Virus record (IMG/VR): IMGVR_UViG_3300025168_000074
Span: 1 to 64,000 of that record
Length of the DNA stretch: 64,000 nucleotides
From: a virus
Strand: one strand, 5' to 3'
Shown here: piece by piece, positions 52,117-59,491 of the stretch
Numbering within the stretch: position 1 is the stretch's first letter
Layout: the number at the start of each line of letters is the position of its first letter
Made by a program: the position numbers and the translations under genes
The notes under the pieces: model-generated
What the model was told of the DNA's origin: nothing
The model's input: only the letters and a program-made list of their open reading frames with translations
The model's database searches: none

Positions 52117-52701
52117 ATGAACAAAAGAATCGAACAAATCGCCGAACTACTCCCAGACGGCTTATCAGAAACCGGTCTCCAAGAAGTACTTAGTCTTGTA
52201 GAAGGTGCGGTTACTGAACGCGTCGCGGAAGAAGCTAAGCTTATGGAAGCCAAAGTAAGTGGCTTTTTACGCTCTAAAATAGAGGACCTTAAGGATGTAG
52301 CCAAACAAGAACTCGAAGCAGACGATGACGTCCTTCGTGGTTTTCGTATGTATGAGAACATCCGCGCAATGATTGCATCTGAAGTAGAATCACAAGATGT
52401 TGATTCTGCAGTATCAAAGCAACAGTCACAGATTGCGGAACTAGAAGAGAGTATTACAGCTTTAAACTTTAAGCTAACTAACTCTCTTCACGAAAACTCA
52501 ATGCTTTCTAGTAAAGTATCGAGTTTGAATGAAACAAACCAATCACTTAAAGAAAACTCTAAACTTCCGTTTAAGTCTTCTGAAAGTGCTGTAGTTATAA
52601 CTAACGAAACAGACTCGAGTCGTACTTCTCCTGAAGCGGCTAACAACATCTTCTTAACCGAAGACGTGCTTAACCTTAGCCAAAATAAGGTAATAAATTA
52701 A
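52117..52701 (+). CDS. 22: prohead scaffold protein gp22
   Basis: 194-aa, mostly helical, acidic and coiled-coil (IAELEESITALNFKLTNSL). It lies exactly between the protease and the capsid gene, as in T4 (gp22 269 aa). Several [LI]xE sites occur (LSE|T, LQE|V, LME|A), as expected for a scaffold that is digested after assembly. AGATATAAAC (52091-52100) ahead of it may be a late promoter, and TAGGAAA serves as Shine-Dalgarno. Confidence 0.82.
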   Translation: MNKRIEQIAELLPDGLSETGLQEVLSLVEGAVTERVAEEAKLMEAKVSGFLRSKIEDLKDVAKQELEADDDVLRGFRMYENIRAMIASEVESQDVDSAVSKQQSQIAELEESITALNFKLTNSLHENSMLSSKVSSLNETNQSLKENSKLPFKSSESAVVITNETDSSRTSPEAANNIFLTEDVLNLSQNKVIN

Positions 52702-52705
52702 TATT

Positions 52706-54313
52706 ATGTTAAATGAAAAATTTGCAACGTCCCTTTGTGAGAAGTGGGAGCCAATTCTGGAGGGTATCACAGACGAATCAACACGTCAGATGACTGCCGT
52801 TCTTCTAGAGAACCAAGCCAAGAGTATTCTTTCTGAGAATTCTCATGACCATGGTACTCTTGAAGAAGCAACAACCGTGGGTAACCTCGGAACTTTCCAA
52901 AAGTTTGCTTTCCCTCTCGTTCGGCGGGTTTTCCCGCAACTAATCGCCAACAAGATTTGTGGCGTACAGCCAATGCAAGGTCCTGTTTCTCAGATTTTCT
53001 ATCTAGGTTACAACCGTGCAGGTGTAGCCCAAGATGGAACTTCTCGTGGTGAAGTAGTTTACTCCAAGTACCGTATGGTATATGGCGGTAATATCGCTCA
53101 ATCGCAGAACAACATCGGCTCACTGGATTCACTAGCGGGTAAAGCAGCTTCAGGTAACTTCAGTTACTCATCGGATGCTGGTTCTTCTATGGGTTTGTCT
53201 GCTGTAACAACTATGGGTTCTGGTACTGCTGGTGGTAAGATTGCCGCATTCCCGAATGAAGACATACTCGCTGCTCAATACTTTGTATCAGCTGGTGAGC
53301 GTCTATCAGCCTCAGCTATCCCTGAAGTTAACTTCACAATTGAACAACAAGCTGTAACAGCACGTACTCGTAAGTTCCGCGCCCTATGGACGTTGGAAGC
53401 TTCACAAGACCTTCGTGCTTACCACAACTTGGACCTAGAGCGTGAATTGACTGAGCTTCTTTCTAAAGAAGTAGCTTTGGAGATTGACCGTGAATTGGTT
53501 GAATCAATCCGTTCGTTGGCATATGACATCCCTGCAAATACAGGTGGTAGCCCGACTTTCGGTCCCAACAACTGGGACCAAGGCAATGCAAACAGCTTCG
53601 GTAACAGTCTAGAAGGAGGTCCTCAAGGGTCTTTTGATTACGCACAACCTTTTGGTGCAAATAACGCTGAACCGGGTGTTCCTGGTCAGCCAGGCTCTAA
53701 CCTAGGTGGTCAAGCAGCAATGCCTGGAGAGACTAACGGTTCAAACGTGTTCTTCGTTGACTTCGGAACTACAGCTCTAGGGCTTGCTCCTCGTCACGTA
53801 GGTGAGGTTTACGCCAACTTGGTTGCCGTAGTTAACTTCGCTGCACAAGATATCTATCGCACAACTCTACGCGGTGCTGGTAACTGGATTGTATGTTCAC
53901 CTTTGGTGGCTGCTATGCTCCAGTCTGCTGCAAAGCTAGAGGGTGGTGTTGACCCTAACGAAGCAGGTCAGTTAGGTGCTACTATTGAATACAAAGGTAA
54001 GTGGATGGGTGCTTACGACGTTTACGTCGACCCTCTATACCCTGAAGATGAATTGATGGTTGGTTACAAAGGCGCTTCGCCTATGGATGCCGGTTTCGTG
54101 TACTCACCGTACATTCCGCTCCAAATGCTACCAACAATCACGGACCCAGAGACGTTCCAGCCACGTAAAGGTTTGATTACTCGTTATGCGACTACTCAAA
54201 TTAACCCGGCTTCACGTTTCTACCGTATCATCCGTATCGTAGGTGCTGACAGTCGTTACTTGACAACTCCGTTCCAGAAAGCTGGCGGCGGTACAACAAA
54301 CACTGCTTACTAA
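52706..54313 (+). CDS. 23: major capsid protein gp23
   Basis: 535 aa (T4 gp23 521). HK97-fold hallmarks of the T4 family: LVRRVFPQLIANKICGVQPM, GPVSQIFYLGYNR, ALWTLEASQDLRAYHNLDLE, NWIVCSPLVAAML, YDVYVDPLYPEDELMVGYKG, ITRYATTQINPASRFYRI. The prohead protease site is LEE|A at residues 52-55, giving a mature form from A55 (ATTVGNLG). Followed by a strong terminator. Codon choice is more GC-rich at third positions than in fibre genes, consistent with high expression. Confidence 0.96.
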   Translation: MLNEKFATSLCEKWEPILEGITDESTRQMTAVLLENQAKSILSENSHDHGTLEEATTVGNLGTFQKFAFPLVRRVFPQLIANKICGVQPMQGPVSQIFYLGYNRAGVAQDGTSRGEVVYSKYRMVYGGNIAQSQNNIGSLDSLAGKAASGNFSYSSDAGSSMGLSAVTTMGSGTAGGKIAAFPNEDILAAQYFVSAGERLSASAIPEVNFTIEQQAVTARTRKFRALWTLEASQDLRAYHNLDLERELTELLSKEVALEIDRELVESIRSLAYDIPANTGGSPTFGPNNWDQGNANSFGNSLEGGPQGSFDYAQPFGANNAEPGVPGQPGSNLGGQAAMPGETNGSNVFFVDFGTTALGLAPRHVGEVYANLVAVVNFAAQDIYRTTLRGAGNWIVCSPLVAAMLQSAAKLEGGVDPNEAGQLGATIEYKGKWMGAYDVYVDPLYPEDELMVGYKGASPMDAGFVYSPYIPLQMLPTITDPETFQPRKGLITRYATTQINPASRFYRIIRIVGADSRYLTTPFQKAGGGTTNTAY

Positions 54314-54336
54314 CAATAGTTAGCAGATTAATAAAG

Positions 54337-54368
54337 GAAGCCCAGCTAGTTTTAGCTGGGCTTCTTCC
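54337..54368 (+). terminator. intrinsic terminator after gp23
   Basis: GAAGCCCAGCTA (54337-54348) pairs with TAGCTGGGCTTC (54353-54364), a 12-bp stem with loop GTTT, followed by TTCC. The T-tract is short, but the stem is very stable. It ends the head cassette transcript. Confidence 0.8.
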
Positions 54369-54369
54369 A

Positions 54370-54379
54370 TATATAATAG
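54370..54379 (+). promoter_or_regulatory. promoter box TATATAATAG before gp13
   Basis: TATAAT (54372-54377) is exactly 6 nt from ATG 54384, with the terminator stem directly upstream, leaving no 5' leader. Same arrangement as at the uvsW start. Confidence 0.55.
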
Positions 54380-54383
54380 TATA

Positions 54384-55265
54384 ATGGCACAGTACCCAGG
54401 AAAACCAAACTTTGTGTGGGGTCCGTTCGATACGGTTAGAGAAGGAGCGGGCGCTAACGAAAGTAATTTTGTAGCACCCTCTGGAGATATCCCGTACGAT
54501 TCCCTAAACCGTAGATTCTTCAGCGACACCGTGGAGTTCAATCGCTTTTACACGACCATCCATGATTTTGTAAAGGCTCGTTTAGGGCATCCAGTAGTTA
54601 GAGTGGAGTTAGCTGATTTTCAAATCCTTACTGCTATTGATGAAGCGATTAGTAAATTAGATTACCATGCACCTGACTGGTGTTCCCAGTTAGCCGCATT
54701 CTCTACGTCGGCTGGCATTAACATGTACGAATTACCTTCTTACATGATTAATAATTTCAAGTATGCAGCGTACAAGAAGACCTTGTTAAGTATCCCTATG
54801 GCAGGTCAATCCCTTGAACAAGACTTTTTCATTAAATACTTTCAAGACCAATTTTTGTTTCAAGACTTCTCTGTAGGCGACTTCCTCTTAATGAAGATGC
54901 ATCTTAAGCAGATGCGTAAAATCTTGGGTCGCGATGGGTCGATGTCAGTAGTAAATAACAAGTACTTGGTAATAGCACCCACTCCCACCGCTAACGATGC
55001 CCAGGACGTAGTGATTGAGTATAAAGCACTAAACTCCGATACGCTACACCATTACTTTATTTCTTGGATTCAAAGATTTACATTAGCAATATGTAAAGGA
55101 ATTCTAGGAGGGATTCGAGGTAAGTACGCAGATTTACCTTCTCCTCAAGGAGGAGCTCGCTTAAACGGCGCGTCTTTAATACAGGAGTCTGAGCGTGAAA
55201 TGGCTCTTCTCGAAGAGCAATTGCTTCAAGAGATTGAAGAGCCAGCAAGCTTCTCTACTTACTAA
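54384..55265 (+). CDS. 13: neck protein gp13 (head completion)
   Basis: 293 aa (T4 gp13 309). Recognised by FVKARLGHPVVRVELADFQILTAIDEA near the N-terminus and GILGGIRGKYADLPSPQGGARLNGASL (given in part) with the following ESEREMALLEEQL helix, which is typical of T4-type gp13. It closes the portal after packaging. Stop overlaps the next start (TAATG). Confidence 0.82.
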   Translation: MAQYPGKPNFVWGPFDTVREGAGANESNFVAPSGDIPYDSLNRRFFSDTVEFNRFYTTIHDFVKARLGHPVVRVELADFQILTAIDEAISKLDYHAPDWCSQLAAFSTSAGINMYELPSYMINNFKYAAYKKTLLSIPMAGQSLEQDFFIKYFQDQFLFQDFSVGDFLLMKMHLKQMRKILGRDGSMSVVNNKYLVIAPTPTANDAQDVVIEYKALNSDTLHHYFISWIQRFTLAICKGILGGIRGKYADLPSPQGGARLNGASLIQESEREMALLEEQLLQEIEEPASFSTY

Positions 55266-56101
55266 TGGTCCTTGTATCTGGCACTCCGTTTGATAACTAT
55301 CCGCATAATGTGCCGGATGGTACTAAATCCATTAAATATAACGGTAAACGTATTTCTAATAAATTTACAATTAAAAAGCAGCTCTTTGAAAGAGAAAATA
55401 AAAATTTTAGAAGTTTAGAGTTTTACCGCGCTACTTCTAAGGAATTACTGGGGTTGTTAAGTACCGGGCAGATACTAGGAACAGATAATAAGATTGCTCA
55501 AGTACAAACCTTTTACGCTAACTATGAAAGAGCGATTGCAATGTTATTCAAGACACGAAACCTAACATTGCCTTTAATGACGTTAGCTATTAGCGATACT
55601 AAAGAGGACTTAGACCGTAGGCGCCCGGATTTCGACATAGAATACTGGACTGTTCAAAATAAGGAAACTCGTAGGCACACCCGAGTAGCCTCCCTCTCCC
55701 CAAAAGCAGTTAAAATATCTTACACTTTAAACCTATGGACAAGGTACGTAGAAGATATGAACCAATTGTTAGAATATGTGCTACAGTTGTTCCGCCCTCA
55801 TTTACGAGTAGAGACTAATTTCATGACGAATGCTTGTGCGTTTATCACAGCTGTATCTGACAACTCAACCCTAGCTGCTACTGATAGACAGGACAGGGTA
55901 ATAAGAAAAACTGTTACTTTTGAGGTTGAAACTTATATGCCGACTAGACAATATCAAATACAGTCTAACGGGGACATCGTAGATTTGAACTACGATATCT
56001 CCATAGAGCCAGAAGGGACGCTTAACCTCCCTAATCTAAACGCATCTGCCACGGAGAGCATGACTCTGTACCCTTTGTCATCTACCAACGACGCAACATA
56101 A
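55265..56101 (+). CDS. 15: tail terminator/sheath stabiliser gp15
   Basis: 278 aa (T4 gp15 272). Pattern LPLMTLAISDTKEDLDRRRP...TRRHTRVASLSPKAVKISYTLNLWTRYVEDMNQLLEYVLQLFRPHL matches the gp15 family, which caps the tube and the last sheath ring and joins tail to neck. Two codons after gp13 in one operon; gp14 is not found between them as in T4. Confidence 0.75.
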   Translation: MVLVSGTPFDNYPHNVPDGTKSIKYNGKRISNKFTIKKQLFERENKNFRSLEFYRATSKELLGLLSTGQILGTDNKIAQVQTFYANYERAIAMLFKTRNLTLPLMTLAISDTKEDLDRRRPDFDIEYWTVQNKETRRHTRVASLSPKAVKISYTLNLWTRYVEDMNQLLEYVLQLFRPHLRVETNFMTNACAFITAVSDNSTLAATDRQDRVIRKTVTFEVETYMPTRQYQIQSNGDIVDLNYDISIEPEGTLNLPNLNASATESMTLYPLSSTNDAT

Positions 56102-56137
56102 AAAAAATAATTAGAGCATTTTCCTAGAAGTATCCCT

Positions 56138-56145
56138 CTAAATAC
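56138..56145 (+). promoter_or_regulatory. late-type promoter box CTAAATAC
   Basis: CTAAATAC followed by TATAGG lies 20 nt ahead of ATG 56166, matching the T4 late core closely. It probably drives the sheath-tube unit. Confidence 0.5.
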
Positions 56146-56165
56146 TATAGGAAGAGAAATTTATT

Positions 56166-56348
56166 ATGACTTCAAAAACAGCAACAATTATCAACATAGC
56201 ATCTCAAGATTTAGAGATAGTGCTTAAGTCAGGACGTCAGTTCGAACACATCTGTTTGCAATCTGGACAAAATATTTCGGTTCCTAGAAAATCCATCACT
56301 GATTTGTGCTTGGAACTTCAGCGGAGACAGCTTCTTCAAATTCTTTAA
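56166..56348 (+). CDS. 60-aa protein upstream of sheath gene
   Basis: Small beta-type protein: ATIINIASQDLEIVLKSGRQFEHICLQSGQ, then ISVPRKSITDLCLELQRRQLLQIL. Similar tiny proteins (I...I-x-L-x-G...I-x-L...V...I) are common just upstream of sheath genes in T4-like marine phages, without a known role. 15 nt before gp18. Confidence 0.65.
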   Translation: MTSKTATIINIASQDLEIVLKSGRQFEHICLQSGQNISVPRKSITDLCLELQRRQLLQIL

Positions 56349-56363
56349 AAATAAAACTTAATT

Positions 56364-58724
56364 ATGGCTAATTTCATTTCCCCAGGTGTTTACACAATCG
56401 AAAAGGACGTATCTGATTACGCTCCAACAGTAAGCCCTTCTATTGTAGGTCTTGTTGGCTTCGCGTCTCAAGGTCCAACAGACACCCCAACACTTTTAAC
56501 ATCCCCTGCAGACCTACTTCGTACCTTTGGTACACCTGATTTGGTAACTGGAGGTCAAGGCATTTATGGTGCTTTGGAAATCCTACAAAAAACAAACCAA
56601 GTTTACTATGTCCGTGCTGCTACAACAAGTGCCTCAACAGCTAAAGGCTCTGGTAAGTTAGCGCAATGCCCTAACACGAGAATCGCAGTTGACAAGATGG
56701 ACCATAACTTAGTTTATCGTTTTGACACCCGCACTTTTGATGCTAACGGAGCACAATACGGAGAGACATCTCAGTCCTACGCATACCGCGAACGTCCTTA
56801 CGTGTCCGGGACACAGGACAACTTTATGCCAACTACCCCAGCTGCGAGCTGGACGACCAACGACTGGAACAATGCGATTGCTGCTGGTGTAGGTGATGTC
56901 TTTGACGCGCAAACAGGAAATGTTGGTTACATACCAAGTGGTGCAGGCGGAACAAGTGGCTTGTTTACTTCTAGACTGCCAGGTGCTACAGCATCAACCG
57001 CCTCCCGTTTAGAAACTACGATATACTACTCTTCAGGAGTATCTGCTGCCGGTACTTACACAGGAACCTATCTCTCATCTACTCCTATTGATGTTACAGA
57101 TTTAACTTTCTACAAGGCTGCTGACGCGACTCCAGGTCACGTAACTAACGCAGTGTTCGATATACTTCAAGCACCAAGTGGTACGAATGATGTGTATCTA
57201 ACAGCATCTTCGGTACTTACAGGAGCTAATAACTTGGCTTCTAGTGGTTTGACGTTCCTGCCAAAGCAAGCAGCAGGTGCGTACCTACTCGAATCCCTTT
57301 ACCCAGGTCTAGGGTATAACTACTCTGCTATTAACTACCAAGGCGGTCTTCAATACCGAGGTCTTCAAGCAAGTATTAACAACTTTGTTGATGGAACATT
57401 CGCACTGAATATTGCTGACGGTGGAGGTACAGAAGAGACTTACACTATGCAAATGACCAAGCCTACGAGCACGGTAAACGCAATCAGCCTCTACCCAGAA
57501 GATGTACTTAATAAAGGTAACGATAACGCAGTATCTCAATACGTTAAAGGAAACTTTTACAAGTTCAATAACGCGACATACCCTGTATCAGGCACAGTAT
57601 CTGCCGTAACGTCTTGGACAGCCCCAACATCTTGGGGTGGAAACTTCAACTTCGGTACGATAGCTGTTAATAATGCCGTGAGCATTCTTGCGGGCGGTAA
57701 TGCTACAATCCCAACTACCCTACCGACGCCAAGCACAAACACTAACTTCCGTGCTGTAACCTTGATTCAAGACTACAAAGACTTCTCTCAAGGAGCCAAC
57801 GGCGATGCTTCTGATTATGGCGGCAATATGTCGGACACAACTGTTCGAGCTGCTATCATAGGAAACACAGGAAATAAGAGCGGTCTCCACGCTTTAGACC
57901 AAGAGGATGTTCCGGTAACAATCGCAGCTGTCCCAGGTGTAACAGACCAGAACGTACAAAACTCTCTAATCTCTTTAGCTGAAACTACACAAAACTTCCT
58001 AGGTGTAGTATCTCCTCCAGTAGGATTTAGAAGCTCCCAGCAAGCAATCCAATGGACTAACGGCAAAGGAACAGGCAGAACTGCTGCTATCAACAGTAGT
58101 TACGGCAGTGTATATTGGCCATGGGTAAAAATGTTCGATGGCTTTACAGGCAAGGACCTTTGGATGGACCCATCTATTTTCGCTATCGGGCAAATGTGTT
58201 ACACTGACGAAGTAGCTGACCCTTGGTTTGCTCCAGCGGGTCTACGCCGTGGTCGTCTAACTAAACCAGTTGATGTTGAGGTAAAACTTAACCAAGGTGA
58301 TAGAGACGCGCTATACGGTCCAGGAAACGTTATAAACCCAATCACTAAATTTACAAGTGATGGCATCGTAATCTACGGTCAACGCACAGCTCAACGAGCT
58401 GCTACCGCTCTTGACCGCATCAACGTTCGTCGTATGATGATTTTCCTTCGCCGTCTAGTATTACAGTCTACTCGCCGTTTCGTATTCGAACCTAACGACC
58501 CTATCACATGGGAACAGATTCGTAACATCCTATCACCTGCACTTGGTGATATCCAACAACGTCGCGGAATCACAGCCTACAAGGTTGTCTGTGACGAAAC
58601 TACCAACACCCCACTACGCATCGACCGCAATGAGCTTTGGTGCAAGGTGATTATCAAGCCTACGAAGACTGCTGAAATGCTTATCTTTGAGCTTAACCTC
58701 ACAAATCAATCAGCTAGTGTATAA
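56364..58724 (+). CDS. 18: tail sheath protein gp18
   Basis: 786 aa (T4 gp18 659). The N-terminal FISPGVYTIEKDVSDYAPTVSPSIVGLVGFASQGPTDTP start and the C-terminal conserved domain (ITAYKVVCDETTNTP...WCKVIIKPTKTAEMLIFELN, and LDRINVRRMMIFLRRLVLQSTRRFVFEPND in parts) are diagnostic of contractile sheaths. The variable surface insertion (about 120-480) is longer than in T4. Start context AAACTTAATTATGGC lacks a Shine-Dalgarno. Confidence 0.95.
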   Translation: MANFISPGVYTIEKDVSDYAPTVSPSIVGLVGFASQGPTDTPTLLTSPADLLRTFGTPDLVTGGQGIYGALEILQKTNQVYYVRAATTSASTAKGSGKLAQCPNTRIAVDKMDHNLVYRFDTRTFDANGAQYGETSQSYAYRERPYVSGTQDNFMPTTPAASWTTNDWNNAIAAGVGDVFDAQTGNVGYIPSGAGGTSGLFTSRLPGATASTASRLETTIYYSSGVSAAGTYTGTYLSSTPIDVTDLTFYKAADATPGHVTNAVFDILQAPSGTNDVYLTASSVLTGANNLASSGLTFLPKQAAGAYLLESLYPGLGYNYSAINYQGGLQYRGLQASINNFVDGTFALNIADGGGTEETYTMQMTKPTSTVNAISLYPEDVLNKGNDNAVSQYVKGNFYKFNNATYPVSGTVSAVTSWTAPTSWGGNFNFGTIAVNNAVSILAGGNATIPTTLPTPSTNTNFRAVTLIQDYKDFSQGANGDASDYGGNMSDTTVRAAIIGNTGNKSGLHALDQEDVPVTIAAVPGVTDQNVQNSLISLAETTQNFLGVVSPPVGFRSSQQAIQWTNGKGTGRTAAINSSYGSVYWPWVKMFDGFTGKDLWMDPSIFAIGQMCYTDEVADPWFAPAGLRRGRLTKPVDVEVKLNQGDRDALYGPGNVINPITKFTSDGIVIYGQRTAQRAATALDRINVRRMMIFLRRLVLQSTRRFVFEPNDPITWEQIRNILSPALGDIQQRRGITAYKVVCDETTNTPLRIDRNELWCKVIIKPTKTAEMLIFELNLTNQSASV

Positions 58725-58726
58725 CA

Positions 58727-58735
58727 CTATATAAA
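58727..58735 (+). promoter_or_regulatory. late-type promoter box CTATATAAA
   Basis: CTATATAAA immediately after the sheath stop, 18 nt before ATG 58754, with AGGAAA as Shine-Dalgarno between. It would boost the highly expressed tube gene. Confidence 0.5.
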
Positions 58736-58753
58736 GTACAGGAAAACTTAATT

Positions 58754-59425
58754 ATGGCAGACGGCAAATTTTATGTAGACAACGCGGTAAATCTCTTAGC
58801 AGATACACCGCGCCTATCTCACGCTCTTGAATCATTCCGCGCATACAGTTGGGAGATTCAAATCCCACAGTTCGCGGGTGTTCTGAGCCAAGTTCCAGGA
58901 CTGGAAAACAATGACCGACTAACGTTGGCATGTAAAAAGATTACTCAACCAGGCTTTACTGTTGAAGATATCGAAGTACATCGTGTTAATGAAAAGTTTT
59001 ACTACCCAGGTAAGCCTTCTCCAGATAACATTACAGTTACTTTCGACAACCTCATCAAAGGCGATGTAGCTGATGCTTTGTTTGCGTGGATGAGAAGTGT
59101 GTACGACCCAGTATACGGAATTCACTACGCAGGTCTAGGCAATGGTACAAGCGATGTAAACCAAAGCCCTGAAGGTTTAGCGGGTCTTACCCAAGCACCT
59201 ATCTTTAAACGCACAGTAACCATCTGGCAGCTAGACGCTCACCGTAACCCAGTTACGCACGTGAACCTATATGGCTGTTACCCTAAAGGTTGGAAGCTAG
59301 GAGAGTTTAACTACGAGACTAACGATTTCCATACAATTGAGATGGACCTTCGTTACGACTTCGCAGTACAGTTCACTGAAACATCGGATATTGACCCAGT
59401 CATGTCTCCGATAGCAGTAAGCTAA
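58754..59425 (+). CDS. 19: tail tube protein gp19
   Basis: 223 aa (T4 gp19 163). Signature: FRAYSWEIQIPQF near the N-terminus, ITQPGFTVEDIEVHRVNEKFYYPGKPSPDNITVTFDN (given in parts), and the terminal strand KLGEFNYETNDFHTIEMDLRYDFAVQF. It polymerises into the tube inside gp18. The extra length is mainly a loop at about 105-150. Confidence 0.93.
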   Translation: MADGKFYVDNAVNLLADTPRLSHALESFRAYSWEIQIPQFAGVLSQVPGLENNDRLTLACKKITQPGFTVEDIEVHRVNEKFYYPGKPSPDNITVTFDNLIKGDVADALFAWMRSVYDPVYGIHYAGLGNGTSDVNQSPEGLAGLTQAPIFKRTVTIWQLDAHRNPVTHVNLYGCYPKGWKLGEFNYETNDFHTIEMDLRYDFAVQFTETSDIDPVMSPIAVS

Positions 59426-59451
59426 TAAAGATAAATTAAAATTTTTTAAGG

Positions 59452-59475
59452 CTTCTCTAGTAAATACTAGGGAAG
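59452..59475 (+). promoter_or_regulatory. hairpin with TAAATA loop after gp19
   Basis: CTTCTCTAG (59452-59460) and CTAGGGAAG (59467-59475) form a 9-bp stem (one G-U). The 6-nt loop is TAAATA, the late-promoter core. It may combine the end of the gp19 transcript with a start for the next gene (ATG 59492). Confidence 0.4.
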
Positions 59476-59491
59476 TCTACTTTAATATAAT

